Notes: generated from the sequence alone by a model not told the origin. Positions 1 to 8,685 are shown, counted from the first letter of the stretch. The stretch: 64,000 nucleotides of DNA from Secundilactobacillus mixtipabuli (GCF_002217925.1 NZ_BCMF01000009.1:45576-109575); one strand, 5' to 3'. Numbers and translations: made by a program.

Positions 1-272
1 ATAACTTGACCACCATGCCCTGAACCTTCAATGTAGAACATATTCAAATCATACTTCTTGATGACCCGATTTAAATGTGCGTAGATAAAGTTTTGAGAAA
101 CAATTGTTCCCCAGTGACCAATCGGCTTAATTTTAACATCGTCTGAAGTCAAGTCGCGGTTCAATAATGGGTTGTCCCGTAGATATAGTTGACCAACAGA
201 TAAATAGTTGGCGGCACGCCAATACGTGTCAACGCCTTCCAAATACTGTTTGGAATCGTAATCTTCTGCCAT
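1..272 (-). CDS. xpkA: Phosphoketolase, N-terminal fragment (cut by window edge)
   Basis: The first 90 residues read [20 protein letters not shown], then [38 protein letters not shown] and GSGHGGQVM. These are hallmark N-terminal motifs of xylulose-5-phosphate/fructose-6-phosphate phosphoketolase, a thiamine-diphosphate enzyme that splits xylulose-5-P into acetyl-P and glyceraldehyde-3-P. The rest (about 700 residues) lies left of the window. The ATG follows an AAAGGAG ribosome binding site by about 10 nt. It is the defining enzyme of heterofermentative lactobacilli and works with zwf and gnd at the other end of this window. The family call is firm; the phosphate preference cannot be read from this fragment. 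Confidence 0.95.
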   Translation of the reverse strand, partial: MAEDYDSKQYLEGVDTYWRAANYLSVGQLYLRDNPLLNRDLTSDDVKIKPIGHWGTIVSQNFIYAHLNRVIKKYDLNMFYIEGSGHGGQV

Positions 273-383
273 TAGAGTAACACTCCTTTAATTGATTAAA
301 GATAACTGCACGACGTAATCAATGCAGCTGAATATGAGGCGTGAATTACCAGATACGTATTGTACCGATAATTTACACCCACT

Positions 384-411
384 ATGATAGTCCCATTTAC
401 ATAAAAGTCAA
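384..411 (-). promoter_or_regulatory. Predicted promoter of the phosphoketolase gene
   Basis: On the minus strand TTGACT (406-411) and TATCAT (384-389) are separated by 16 bp, giving a sigma-A-like promoter and an untranslated leader of roughly 105 nt before the phosphoketolase start. Nothing else convincing was seen in 273-600. Confidence 0.5.
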
Positions 412-608
412 CCGCTTTGAAAATTGATGCGGTCCAATTTCTAGACAAAATCAAGTGACTAAAATAAAACAGCCAAACGCCGATATCAAAGAGTTTGACG
501 ATGACTGTCGCGTTTACATTAACCGTCAAAAACTGAAAATACCATCTCAATTGGCTTTAACTATGACTAGTTTACGCAGTGCATTCCCCAACACCCTAAT
601 CACTGCAA

Positions 609-667
609 TTGACAGCTTATTTACAAGGTGTTACATTACAAATAACATGTTAATCAAAAAGTAACAC
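609..667 (+). promoter_or_regulatory. Promoter and candidate operator of the NmrA-like gene
   Basis: TTGACA (609-614), a 17-bp spacer and TACATT (632-637) form a good sigma-A promoter. The -10 overlaps GTGTTAC (629-635), which has an exact inverted copy GTAACAC at 661-667, just before the ribosome binding site AAAGGGG. The arms flank the transcription start, so a repressor site is plausible. The downstream Rrf2 gene is the obvious candidate regulator, which is inference. Confidence 0.5.
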
Positions 668-685
668 TTAAAAAGGGGTAATATC

Positions 686-1540
686 ATGACAACTTATGCT
701 GTAACAGGCGTCACCGGCCATTTTGGTAACCGAGCATTAACCACACTGGTACAATTAGTGCCAGATGCTCACATCATTGCTTTAGCAAGAAATGTCGATA
801 AAGCTTCAAAATCAGTTCCTGCTGGTATTGAAGTTCGAAAAGGCGATTATACAGACCAGCAAAGTTTGACTCAATCATTAACCGGCGTTGATAAATTGCT
901 GTTTGTGTCATCAATCCCTGGTGCTGAAATGCCGCGACAAACGCAGCATCAAAACGTCATCAACGCGGCTAAGGCGGCGGGTGTCAGCTATATAGCCTAT
1001 ACGAGCTATCCGCAACTGGAATCAGCTCAATCTCCTCTGAGCGAAGACCATAAGTATACCGAAAAAGCCATTTTAACTAGTGGCATTCCTCACAGTTTTC
1101 TGCGTAATAACTGGTATCTGGAAAATGATTTAGACCCAATCAAGGCTGCATTAAAGGGTCACCCTTTCGAATACGTGGCTGGGAATGGCCGCGTCGGCTG
1201 GGCAGCTGAAAGTGATTATGCTGATGCGGCTGCTAAGGTCATGACGCTTGATCAGCCCAAGGCGATTTATGAATTTGCGGGTGCGTCTCGCTCGTATTCG
1301 GATTTGGCCGAAATTGTGAAGACAGTCAGTGATAAGCCGTTTGAAGTCCGTGCTGAAAGTGAGGCCACCTACCAGCAAAACTTGATCGACAATGGACTGG
1401 ATTCTGGTACAGCTTCAATCGTGACGTCAATTCAAGCACTCATTAATAGCGGTGATTTAACGGAAGAGACCAGTGATTTGACTGCTGTACTGGGTCGTCC
1501 GCAAACCGATATAGCTGATTTAATTCAATCTTATAAGTAA
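686..1540 (+). CDS. NmrA/QorB-like NAD(P)-dependent oxidoreductase
   Basis: A 284-residue short-chain-dehydrogenase-fold protein starting MTTYAVTGVTGHFGNRAL, whose GVTGHFG fits the glycine-rich dinucleotide-binding loop of atypical SDRs. It resembles the QorB/NmrA group (quinone or azo-compound reductases and redox sensors): no Tyr-x3-Lys pair is placed as in classical SDRs, and the length is typical. ATG follows AAAGGGG with 7 nt spacing. It lies 63 bp upstream of an Rrf2-type regulator on the same strand, an arrangement common for redox- or electrophile-inducible reductases. The substrate is unknown. Confidence 0.8.
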   Translation: MTTYAVTGVTGHFGNRALTTLVQLVPDAHIIALARNVDKASKSVPAGIEVRKGDYTDQQSLTQSLTGVDKLLFVSSIPGAEMPRQTQHQNVINAAKAAGVSYIAYTSYPQLESAQSPLSEDHKYTEKAILTSGIPHSFLRNNWYLENDLDPIKAALKGHPFEYVAGNGRVGWAAESDYADAAAKVMTLDQPKAIYEFAGASRSYSDLAEIVKTVSDKPFEVRAESEATYQQNLIDNGLDSGTASIVTSIQALINSGDLTEETSDLTAVLGRPQTDIADLIQSYK

Positions 1541-1603
1541 CGGCTTGTATCGGGACGGGCATTTGCTATAGAATGGATTCACTATTTAATCGAGGTTATT
1601 AAG

Positions 1604-2044
1604 ATGAAGTATTCTCACAAATTAAGCGATGCCGTGCACGTCCTTGCCTATATCGACATCTTTCAAGATGATGGCGACTTATCCAGTAATAGCATCGCGC
1701 TGAGCATCGAATCAAATCCAAGCTTAGTCCGACGTCTCATGTCAGCCTTAGTTAAGGCAGGCTTATTAGTCACCCAACCTGGTATTGCCGCGCCGTCCTT
1801 ATCCAAGCCCACTGCCGAAATTTCGTTGCTCGAAGTTTATAATGCTGTCGAGGATGATCACAGCCTATTGCATGTTGACGAAAAAACTAACCCAAATTGT
1901 CTGGTTGGTGCGAATATTCAAGGTGCACTTAATGATGCATATGCCAAAGTTCAGGCACAAGCTGAACAAAGTATGGCGGAAATAACGCTAGACCAGATCG
2001 TCGATGATATTCAAGTACGTCGATTGAAGGCAGCAAACAAATAG
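1604..2044 (+). CDS. Rrf2-family transcriptional regulator
   Basis: 146 residues beginning MKYSHKLSDAVHVLAYI, the usual Rrf2 winged-helix opening, with the recognition region SIALSIESNPSLVRRLMSAL (about residues 30-49). Only one cysteine is present (NPNCLVG, about residue 100), so the three-Cys Fe-S site of IscR is absent and this is not an iron-sulfur sensor of the IscR type. ATG follows GAGG with 9 nt spacing. A weak promoter-like TTGTAT-N16-TATAGA precedes it, so it may be transcribed alone as well as from the upstream promoter. It probably controls the adjacent oxidoreductase. Confidence 0.85.
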   Translation: MKYSHKLSDAVHVLAYIDIFQDDGDLSSNSIALSIESNPSLVRRLMSALVKAGLLVTQPGIAAPSLSKPTAEISLLEVYNAVEDDHSLLHVDEKTNPNCLVGANIQGALNDAYAKVQAQAEQSMAEITLDQIVDDIQVRRLKAANK

Positions 2045-2046
2045 CA

Positions 2047-2086
2047 AAAATGGTCAGTCCTCGTGATACACAGGGCTGGCCATTTT
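2047..2086. terminator. Bidirectional terminator
   Basis: AAAATGG at 2047 pairs with CCATTTT at 2080-2086 in a stem extended by further pairs, with A and T runs on either side. It lies between the convergent Rrf2 and nucleoid-protein genes. Confidence 0.75.
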
Positions 2087-2091
2087 GTTAT

Positions 2092-3063
2092 TTATTCTCG
2101 TTCAACATTTTTCACAATGACAGACATGGTGCCATCAGGATTGGTTCGAAACTCAACGACGTCCTTATTTTTCAAAACGTCTACCGGCACCGTCATTTCA
2201 ATCCCGTTGCCAAGCTTGATTTTTTGCTTTTGATACTTTTTCTCAAAGATCGGTGCGTTTGGCACCCGCACCGTCTCCGCAACCCCGCGTTCCTTCAGCT
2301 TTTCTTTAAAAGCGACTTTAGCTTCCGGATTATTTTGAAAGACGGTGTCTGCAACGTAGTCACTATCGATACTTTCGTCCTTTTTAATACTCTCATAAAC
2401 GGCTTTATGAGTCTCCGGTACTGTTAGTACGTCAGTCTCAGTATACTTCTTAGCCGTTTCTTTCACCGTTTTTTCGATGACTTTAATGTGTTCAGAGACT
2501 TTTTTGACTGGTGGAATTTTCAAAATATTTTGGGCGAAGCTCCAATCCTCACCATTGTTGTCATACTTCTTCGATTGAACGCGGATCGTATTTCCCATGA
2601 CCAAGAACCCGTCCTTAACCGTTTGAACCGGCGCTGGCAAAATGGTTTTATTTTGAATGATGGTATTGACCAACGTGTCATTATCATACTCGATCGCATG
2701 CGAATACTTCGCGGTGTAGTCAAGCTTAACCATCCCAGTCAGCTCAACCAAATCATCGTTTTGGGCGCGGAAAAAGAGCAGGTCGCCGCCGCTGATTTTG
2801 GTAGCGCCTTTGATAGCATCAAAAAAGGCCAAACTAATTTGAGCGGAATGATCAACAAAATTAGCCGGATCATCTACGAGCTGTTTCACAACCTGACAGT
2901 CCTCAAGGTTGGTTTCCGTATACTCAGTTTTCATTAACTTGTCGATGAGCTTTTGGAGATATTCCTCCATAACCACGTTACCTGGGTCAACCGCCTGATG
3001 CGACACCACAACATTGCCTGAATCCTTGTCCATCACGTGGACAACTGCCTTTAATATTCTCAT
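2092..3063 (-). CDS. 37-kDa nucleoid-associated protein (NdpA/YejK family)
   Basis: 323 residues beginning MRILKAVVHVMDKDSGN. Length and features fit the NA37/YejK family: an N-terminal domain around residues 1-170 (LAFFDAIKGATKISGGDLLFF) and a C-terminal domain with FRTNPDGTMSVIVKNVE at the end. Members bind the nucleoid; their cellular role is poorly defined. Monocistronic, between a bidirectional terminator and a GntR gene in the same direction. Confidence 0.85.
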   Translation of the reverse strand: MRILKAVVHVMDKDSGNVVVSHQAVDPGNVVMEEYLQKLIDKLMKTEYTETNLEDCQVVKQLVDDPANFVDHSAQISLAFFDAIKGATKISGGDLLFFRAQNDDLVELTGMVKLDYTAKYSHAIEYDNDTLVNTIIQNKTILPAPVQTVKDGFLVMGNTIRVQSKKYDNNGEDWSFAQNILKIPPVKKVSEHIKVIEKTVKETAKKYTETDVLTVPETHKAVYESIKKDESIDSDYVADTVFQNNPEAKVAFKEKLKERGVAETVRVPNAPIFEKKYQKQKIKLGNGIEMTVPVDVLKNKDVVEFRTNPDGTMSVIVKNVERE

Positions 3064-3111
3064 GGGACTACTCCTACTTGATTTAATTTACTTGCTATCA
3101 TTAAGATAAAC

Positions 3112-3147
3112 TAAAAGGGTTAGCGGCACGCGACGCGCCCCTAACCC
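3112..3147 (-). terminator. Terminator downstream of the GntR gene
   Basis: GGGTTAG (3117-3123) pairs with CTAACCC (3141-3147) around a GC-rich loop. On the minus strand the stem is followed by CTTTTAG, so it ends the GntR transcript. Confidence 0.6.
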
Positions 3148-3185
3148 TCAATCATTCGCTTAATCACTCATCCAATGCCGGTCTG

Positions 3186-3914
3186 CTACTCTTCATCCAA
3201 AGTAACAAACGTGTTGTAATTAAAGTAATCATAGCGTAAACGCATATTAGACACTTCAAACGGTGTACCATCATCTAGGAAGAAAATACCTTCCATAATG
3301 GCAACCGGTTCAGTTGGTTTTAACCCTAACAAGTCTTGATCTTCTTCGTTTGATGGCGCCACTTTGACCGTCATAAATGACTTGGTAACCACCTTATTTT
3401 GAACGTCTTCTAAATAATTAAAGATTGAACCAGACACAACTTTTTGCGATAATTCCGGTACAATTCTAATTGGAATAAACCCGCGCTCAATCATAAATGG
3501 ATGGTCATCAAACAATCGCAGCCGCTTGATTTCATACACAAAATCGCCCTTTTCCAAGAACAGATCCTGCTGCATTTCCTCATTAGCCGGAACCACTTTG
3601 AAGGACAATAACTTAATGCCCTGCGTTTGACCATCACTCTTAAAACTGTCGGTAATCCCTAGATTTGACCCCTCATAGTGAAAAATCGTCTGGTTCTTCA
3701 TGTATAATGGGTTAATGAAAGTACCGGAACCGCGTTTCTTGAAAATAATCCCTTGATTTGCTAAAACACTAAGTGCGCGCTTGATTGAACTACGGCTGAC
3801 GTTGTATGCTTCACTTAGACTTCGCTCATCTGGTAGTCGTTTGTCTGGAAACTGATTATCGTGAATTCGCGATTTCAAGTCGTGCAATACTCTTCTGTAA
3901 ACTAAATCTGTCAT
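3186..3914 (-). CDS. GntR-family regulator, HutC/UTRA type
   Basis: Starting at 3914 (MTDLVYRRVLHDLKSRI) gives 242 residues; AGGGAG lies 8 nt upstream, whereas the longer frame start at 4001 has no ribosome binding site. An N-terminal winged helix (LPDERSLSEAYNVSRSSIKR, about residues 27-46; GSGTFI) is followed by a UTRA effector-binding domain (about 80-240; ERGFIPIRIVPEL). The family senses sugars, sugar phosphates or amino-acid derivatives. No adjacent catabolic gene reveals the ligand; it is divergent from the YbaK-like gene. Confidence 0.85.
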   Translation of the reverse strand: MTDLVYRRVLHDLKSRIHDNQFPDKRLPDERSLSEAYNVSRSSIKRALSVLANQGIIFKKRGSGTFINPLYMKNQTIFHYEGSNLGITDSFKSDGQTQGIKLLSFKVVPANEEMQQDLFLEKGDFVYEIKRLRLFDDHPFMIERGFIPIRIVPELSQKVVSGSIFNYLEDVQNKVVTKSFMTVKVAPSNEEDQDLLGLKPTEPVAIMEGIFFLDDGTPFEVSNMRLRYDYFNYNTFVTLDEE

Positions 3915-4073
3915 TCCAATCTCCCTTGCAACCAGCTCACTGATTTTATAATTAAATCGAGTATAACAGATTTTGTAGTGTTCGGATAGATTGAAACGCA
4001 CTATTCATTAAATTGGTCCTTATTAATTGTTTATCTGGACTGCACCAAATTTATTATGTAAGGAATGGTCACT

Positions 4074-4583
4074 ATGTCAAAAAAGAAGAAAAAGAGTCAA
4101 TTACATAAAACCTTAGTCGAACAGATCCTCGACAAAGCTAAAATCAGCTATGTACAGTTATCATTTGCCACTCACGAAGCTGGTGACGTTCAGCAAATGG
4201 ATGTCGATGAAAGCACCTTCGACCAGCACACCATCTATAAAACGCTGGTAGCTTCGGGGAAAACGACTGGTCCAGTTGTCGGTGTTCTGCCATTAGATAC
4301 GCACTTGGATCTTAAAAAGTTAGCTAAAGCTTCAGGGAATAAGAAAGTCAACATGGTGCCATTGAAAGAATTGGTAAAGACGACCGGCTACGAACACGGT
4401 GCTAATACCCCGATTGGTATTTGGGAAAAGCTTAAATACCCCATTTACTTTGATAATACCGCCAAAGAACAGGGTGAAATTATTGTTTCTTCAGGGCAGA
4501 TTGGCCGTTCTGTGAAAGTGAATGCTGAGGCAGTCTGCAAACTGGTAAATGGTCATTTTGTAGATTTACTAGAAGAAGAATAG
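4074..4583 (+). CDS. ybaK: YbaK/EbsC-family Cys-tRNA(Pro) deacylase
   Basis: 169 residues from ATG 4074 (MSKKKKKSQLHKTLVEQIL), chosen because AAGG sits 10 nt upstream, while ATG 4065 would leave only about 2 nt. The YbaK fold is shown by KTLVASG, PVVGVLPLDTHLDLKKLAK and SSGQIGRSVKV, motifs shared with editing-domain proteins that hydrolyse mischarged Cys-tRNA(Pro). Length is typical of the bacterial stand-alone deacylase. Followed by copy 1 of a dispersed repeat that also serves as terminator. Confidence 0.88.
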   Translation: MSKKKKKSQLHKTLVEQILDKAKISYVQLSFATHEAGDVQQMDVDESTFDQHTIYKTLVASGKTTGPVVGVLPLDTHLDLKKLAKASGNKKVNMVPLKELVKTTGYEHGANTPIGIWEKLKYPIYFDNTAKEQGEIIVSSGQIGRSVKVNAEAVCKLVNGHFVDLLEEE

Positions 4584-4611
4584 GCGCTCTTGCTTTCTGA
4601 ATACTGCTGAT

Positions 4612-4847
4612 AAACAAGACGCGTGTGACATAAGTCTATGTCGACAAGGATTTAATCTAATTTCTCGACTCACACATAGCCTAAAATTTACTTTAGTTCC
4701 ATTACTTGAATATAGCCTTAACCTGTTCCACAACTCAGATTCCGGCCATATAACCACAAATAACGTCATCCCGATAAAACCCATTGGAATGACGTTATTT
4801 GTGGTTATATTCTGGAATCTACCGAGTTGTGTCACAGCCTCTTGTTT
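4612..4847 (+). repeat. Dispersed structured repeat, copy 1 (full)
   Basis: A 236-bp element with outer inverted ends (AAACAAGACGCGTGTGACA against TGTCACAGCCTCTTGTTT), a second helix (TAAGTCTAT early, ATAGCCTTA near 4710-4720) and a large terminal hairpin. The hairpin frame is AACTCAGATTCCGGCCAT on the left and ATTCTGGAATCTACCGAGTT on the right. Its core stem AACCACAAATAACGTCA is perfectly complementary to its partner. It lies between convergent ybaK and HD genes, ending 2 nt from the HD stop codon, and can terminate both. Confidence 0.85.
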
Positions 4848-4849
4848 AC

Positions 4850-5518
4850 TTATCTCATACCATTCCACTCTGCTTTAAAATTCTCCAAAAAGTCGGTCAT
4901 CGTTTTTTGCCGCCCCTTGGCGATTTTTTTGGCTACCGGCGTATTCATACTATCTGGCAACTTCAGCAATTTTTCGTAGAAATGATTAATAATCGTTTCG
5001 TTATCTAAATTACGGTACTCGGCCTTTGTCATATTTTGACGTGGCTTGATTTTAGGATCATAAATTTTTTCACTATGATGTCCACCGTAATAGATGGCTC
5101 TAGCAATCCCAATTGCGCCGATAGCGTCTAATCGGTCCGCATCCTGAACAATCTGACCCTCTAATGGTAATGGGTGCTGATCATCCGTTAGTGATTTACT
5201 AAATGACATATTGTTAATGATAAACATCACCGTCTGCACTTGATCTGGACCGAAACCGATTGAACTTAAAAAACGCTCCACATTCCGTTGCGCAGTTAAT
5301 ACGTCAGAAACCAGCTTATCATCAATCACATCGTGAAGATAAGCTGAGCTTAGCGTTATCAAATAGTCGGCTGACGGTTCTTCTGCCAACAGCATTTTAG
5401 CATTCGTCACTACCCGGTTAATGTGATCAATACCATGACCAGTGGCATCGCCTGCCAATTTTTGCGAGGTATATTTACTAATTGCAGCTAATTGCTCAGT
5501 TGCTTCCAAGTCACTCAC
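4850..5518 (-). CDS. HD-domain phosphohydrolase
   Basis: 222 residues with the HD motif series: HGIDHINRV (about residues 28-36), AYLHDVIDDK (about 59-68), then QDADRLDAIGAIGIARA. The HD pair and downstream Asp are the metal ligands. The protein resembles the YedJ-type single-domain hydrolases, whose substrates are mostly unknown. Separated from aroD by 194 bp in divergent orientation. Confidence 0.85.
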   Translation of the reverse strand: MSDLEATEQLAAISKYTSQKLAGDATGHGIDHINRVVTNAKMLLAEEPSADYLITLSSAYLHDVIDDKLVSDVLTAQRNVERFLSSIGFGPDQVQTVMFIINNMSFSKSLTDDQHPLPLEGQIVQDADRLDAIGAIGIARAIYYGGHHSEKIYDPKIKPRQNMTKAEYRNLDNETIINHFYEKLLKLPDSMNTPVAKKIAKGRQKTMTDFLENFKAEWNGMR

Positions 5519-5712
5519 CTAAACTTTCTCAATAATAGAAGATATTCTACTTGATTATTATTAATTTTCAATTAGAATGAATGCTTTCCCAAACTTTGTC
5601 ATCCAGATGTAAAATACCAATGTGCGGTTTTCGCATCTTTCCTTGCTTCCCCTACTTAAACATGCTAAATTCAGATGAGAAATAGATTAACTAAAGGAGG
5701 ATCATCGTTCAA

Positions 5713-6465
5713 ATGACACCCGTATCTTTCAAGGGACTTTCGTTAGGCAGCGGCGTACCTAAAATTTGTGTGCCGCTCACAGGGGCCGATCCCAATATTG
5801 TCATTGGCCAAGCAGGAGAAGCCGTTTCTTCTTCCGCAGATATTGCTGAATGGCGCCTAGATTACTTTAATAATTTAGAAGATACTGCCGAAGTGCTTTC
5901 CACAGCAAACCGGCTCATTGAAATCCTTGGCGACTTGCCTTTAATCATGACGTTACGCGGACGTGCCGAAGGCGGTAAACGCCAAATCGCAGACGCCGAT
6001 TATTTAGCGATTTACACGCAAATCATCCTACATACCGAGGTTACCGCCATTGATGTCGAGTGGCAACGTGATCCCAGTATCACTTCACAGCTGATTACTT
6101 TTGCTCGAGCACATCAGGTTCGAACCATTATCAGCCATCACGAATTTGAACACACCCCATCGGAATCAGAAATGATCGATCAGCTCACTAAAATGGCCCA
6201 ACTAGATGGTGATATCGTTAAACTGGCTGTCATGCCTGAAAATAACGATGATGTTTTGAACCTGATGCTGGCAACCCATCAGGCTAGCCAATCCATTTCC
6301 CAGCCGATTATTACAATGGCTATGGGGCCATTGGGAGCCGTTACCCGGGTAGCCGGTCAGACGTTTAACAGCGTGCTAACCTTCGCCACCACGTCAACGC
6401 TGTCAGCGCCGGGACAATTGACGGTTGACCAAACTCGGCAGATTTTGAAAATTATTGCACAATAA
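5713..6465 (+). CDS. aroD: Type I 3-dehydroquinate dehydratase
   Basis: 250 residues. Substrate-binding E46 and R48 (AEWRLDYF), the catalytic His in ISHHEFEHTP (about 142) and the Schiff-base Lys in DIVKLAVMP (about 170) are all present. It dehydrates 3-dehydroquinate to 3-dehydroshikimate in the shikimate pathway. It lies about 39 kb from the other aro genes and is monocistronic. The AGGAGG box is 12 nt from the ATG, longer than usual; no alternative in-frame start is better placed. aroB, aroE and the DAHP synthase are not in the window. Confidence 0.95.
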   Translation: MTPVSFKGLSLGSGVPKICVPLTGADPNIVIGQAGEAVSSSADIAEWRLDYFNNLEDTAEVLSTANRLIEILGDLPLIMTLRGRAEGGKRQIADADYLAIYTQIILHTEVTAIDVEWQRDPSITSQLITFARAHQVRTIISHHEFEHTPSESEMIDQLTKMAQLDGDIVKLAVMPENNDDVLNLMLATHQASQSISQPIITMAMGPLGAVTRVAGQTFNSVLTFATTSTLSAPGQLTVDQTRQILKIIAQ

Positions 6466-6565
6466 AATCAGCAATAGTTCCTGTTAAAGAGGCTGAAACC
6501 AATAAAAATCAAAAGTTGGGGATCAAGATTGAAACAGCAAGTAAATGAGAATTTTACCAGAATTA

Positions 6566-6594
6566 TTGAAACAGCTTACACTATCTGCTATATT
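6566..6594 (+). promoter_or_regulatory. rbsK promoter
   Basis: TTGAAA (6566-6571), a 17-bp spacer and TATATT (6589-6594). The operator at 6611 begins about 16 bp beyond the -10, so repression would act at or just after the start site. Confidence 0.65.
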
Positions 6595-6610
6595 ATTAAG
6601 AGCAAGATAC

Positions 6611-6624
6611 GTAAAACGTTTTAC
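6611..6624. promoter_or_regulatory. LacI-type operator, probable RbsR site
   Basis: A perfect 14-bp palindrome GTAAAACGTTTTAC with the central CG typical of LacI/RbsR-family sites, located between the rbsK promoter and gene. An almost identical site lies upstream of rbsD at 31741. No rbsR gene is in the window. Confidence 0.75.
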
Positions 6625-6673
6625 TTAACTTTAATCGTAAATTAAATCACAATTTGAAATGAGGCTTATTAAG

Positions 6674-7606
6674 ATGACTAATCGTGTAACTGTAATTGGT
6701 AGTTTAAATGTGGATACTATCCTTGAAATCCCACGCTTGCCAAAGCCTGGTGAGACTTTAGCTATGGGTGATCAATCATTCGCTGGTGGCGGTAAGGGTT
6801 CTAACCAAGGTATCGCTGCTGGCCGTGCAGGTGCCGACACCTACTTTATTGGTAAAATCGGTGATGACGCTAACGGTAAGTTTATGGTGAAATCAATGAC
6901 TGATTCTGGTATTAATGTGGACCAAATCACCGTTACTGACGATGCCAAGACTGGTCAAGCATTCATTTTGCTTGATAAGAACGGTCAAAATTCAATCCTT
7001 GTTTATGGTGGTGCTAACCAAGTCTTATCAACTAAAGACGTTGATAACGCTAAGGACACGATCGCTAAGAGTGATTTCATCATTACCCAATTTGAAACAC
7101 CGCTTGACGTTGCCGAAGCAGCTTTCAAAGTTGCTAAGGAAAACAACGTTGTCACTATTTTGAATCCAGCTCCCGCTCAGGAAACGATTCCAGCTAGCCT
7201 CTTAGCTGTTAGTGACCTGGTTGTGCCAAACGAAACTGAATGCCAAACCTTAACTGGTGTTGAGATCACTGACGAAGCTTCTATGATCAAAGGCGCCGAA
7301 AAGCTCCATGCGATGGGCGCTAAGGGTGTCATCATCACCGTTGGTAGTAAGGGTGCCTTCTACCACACCGCTGATGGTAACTACGGCTTCGTTGACGCTT
7401 TCAAGGTCAATGCTGTTGATACGACTGCTGCTGGTGATACCTTCATCGGTGCTTTAAGTTCTCAGTTGAAGCCAGACTTCAGCAACCTGCCTGAAGCTAT
7501 CCGCTTTGCTAACCGTGCGTCATCCATCACCGTTCAACGGATGGGTGCTCACCCTTCAATTCCAACTTTAGCTGAAATTGAAGCTGCGGAAAAAGCTGCT
7601 AAATAA
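6674..7606 (+). CDS. rbsK: Ribokinase
   Basis: 310 residues from ATG 6674 (MTNRVTVIGSLNVDTILEIP), 9 nt after GAGG; the longer frame from 6659 overlaps that box. PfkB-family signatures are clear: the GGGKGSNQG sugar-site loop (about residues 38-46), LNPAPA, and the anion-hole/catalytic-Asp motif DTTAAGDTF near residue 250. It phosphorylates ribose to ribose-5-phosphate, which feeds xylulose-5-P and phosphoketolase. It stands alone; rbsD and a permease are 25 kb away but share its operator. Confidence 0.94.
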   Translation: MTNRVTVIGSLNVDTILEIPRLPKPGETLAMGDQSFAGGGKGSNQGIAAGRAGADTYFIGKIGDDANGKFMVKSMTDSGINVDQITVTDDAKTGQAFILLDKNGQNSILVYGGANQVLSTKDVDNAKDTIAKSDFIITQFETPLDVAEAAFKVAKENNVVTILNPAPAQETIPASLLAVSDLVVPNETECQTLTGVEITDEASMIKGAEKLHAMGAKGVIITVGSKGAFYHTADGNYGFVDAFKVNAVDTTAAGDTFIGALSSQLKPDFSNLPEAIRFANRASSITVQRMGAHPSIPTLAEIEAAEKAAK

Positions 7607-7620
7607 TGAGCTAAACTATT

Positions 7621-7665
7621 AAAAAGGATGTGTCCTCACTAATACCGGTGAGAATACATCCTTTT
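7621..7665 (+). terminator. rbsK terminator
   Basis: AAAAAGGATGT pairs with ACATCCTTTTT, with an inner CTCAC/GTGAG stem and a T-run. Confidence 0.85.
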
Positions 7666-7699
7666 TATTTGTCTGCTGCTTTTAACGTTTAATATTGAT

Positions 7700-8065
7700 T
7701 TATGCCACTGGTTCAGTTGGCAAATGCATACCCTTCCAGCCTTCTAAGGCACATGAAAGTTCGTAAGCCTTAAAGCCAGCTGAAAGTAAGGTCAGCAAGG
7801 CTGCTTTGCCCAGTGTCGTACCAGCAGTCCAATCATATACCACATAAGTCTTAGATTTATCCAGCTCATTAAGATGATCAGAAAGATCCTTAGCAGCAAT
7901 AGCAACGGCACCCTTAATTTGGTCCTTTTTGATTTGGGCTGGGGCGTTTCTAACGTCTAACACAACGTACTTTGAGTCTGGTTTTTGCATTTCTGGTAAA
8001 ACCTCGTCATGACCAATGTAGAGACTCAGATAAGTTTCCAAGAAGTTAATTTTTTCGTTTTCCAT
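7700..8065 (-). CDS. Rhodanese-like protein lacking the catalytic cysteine
   Basis: 121 residues. YVVLDVRNAPAQIKKDQIKGAV and the C-terminal GFKAYELSCALEGWKGM are typical of single-domain rhodaneses. The active-site loop, normally CxxGxRS after the YVVY-like strand, reads VVYDWTAGTTLGKAA here, with Asp/Trp where Cys is expected, so sulfurtransferase activity is unlikely. It is 2 nt downstream of a MarR gene and almost certainly co-transcribed. It may act as a binding or regulatory partner, which is inference. Confidence 0.82.
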   Translation of the reverse strand: MENEKINFLETYLSLYIGHDEVLPEMQKPDSKYVVLDVRNAPAQIKKDQIKGAVAIAAKDLSDHLNELDKSKTYVVYDWTAGTTLGKAALLTLLSAGFKAYELSCALEGWKGMHLPTEPVA

Positions 8066-8067
8066 GT

Positions 8068-8595
8068 TTATTTCTCCATTTCTTGTTCCAGTGTCTGTGT
8101 ACCATTCTGAATCTTTGCTAGTAAATGTGACAGTGTGGTTAATTCGTTCGAAGATAAATCACCAAATAAGGTTTTGACGGCACTAAAATTATGCGGTAAA
8201 AAGTCCAGCAAAACTCTTTCGCCTTCCGCCGTTAACCCAATTAAGGTAGCTCGCTTATCGGTCGGGGACGGTTGTTTATTAACCCGTCCTTGGTCCACTA
8301 ACCCCCTTAATAGCTTGCTGACAGTTGCTCTAGTGGCACCTAATTTTTCAGCGAGTTGCAGTGGCAATAACTGCCGATGCGGTGCTTCGTAAAGAAACAT
8401 CAAAATCACGAATCGCGATTCCGTTAACTGGTACTTCGCTAACACCGCGTCATATTGGCGCTGCATCTCACGATATGAATACTGAAAGTTCAAAAACTGC
8501 TGTACGGTATCAATATCAATGTCGGAATTAACCTTACTGATACTTAGCGCTAACCGAGTAGCATTCGGACGGTCTTTGAAATTACCTTTTTCCAT
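8068..8595 (-). CDS. MarR-family transcriptional regulator
   Basis: 175 residues with a winged helix around residues 75-130: LPLQLAEKLGATRATVSKLL as recognition helix, then PSPTDKRATLIGLTAEG as wing. About 30 N-terminal residues precede the usual MarR core. It is the first gene of a two-gene unit with the rhodanese-like protein; a 12-bp palindrome upstream suggests autoregulation. The ligand is unknown. Confidence 0.88.
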   Translation of the reverse strand: MEKGNFKDRPNATRLALSISKVNSDIDIDTVQQFLNFQYSYREMQRQYDAVLAKYQLTESRFVILMFLYEAPHRQLLPLQLAEKLGATRATVSKLLRGLVDQGRVNKQPSPTDKRATLIGLTAEGERVLLDFLPHNFSAVKTLFGDLSSNELTTLSHLLAKIQNGTQTLEQEMEK

Positions 8596-8619
8596 CTTTT
8601 TCAGACCTCTATCATTTAA

Positions 8620-8631
8620 TTAGCCGGCTAA
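8620..8631. promoter_or_regulatory. Candidate MarR operator
   Basis: Perfect palindrome TTAGCCGGCTAA, 25 bp upstream of the MarR start, resembling dyads bound by autoregulated MarR proteins. Confidence 0.55.
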
Positions 8632-8685
8632 CTACATCACCTTGAACAGTATACTGACATTTAAAAATAAGTCAACTATCCAATT

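Noticed and set aside
296..664. Two overlapping frames (84 and 69 codons) upstream of the NmrA-like gene
   Set aside because: They overlap both predicted promoters, lack ribosome binding sites and have unusual composition.
4569..5008. Open frames on both strands through repeat copy 1 and the HD gene end
   Set aside because: They run through the hairpin repeat, and a similar frame appears in copy 2 only because the sequences are related. No ribosome binding site or protein-like composition.
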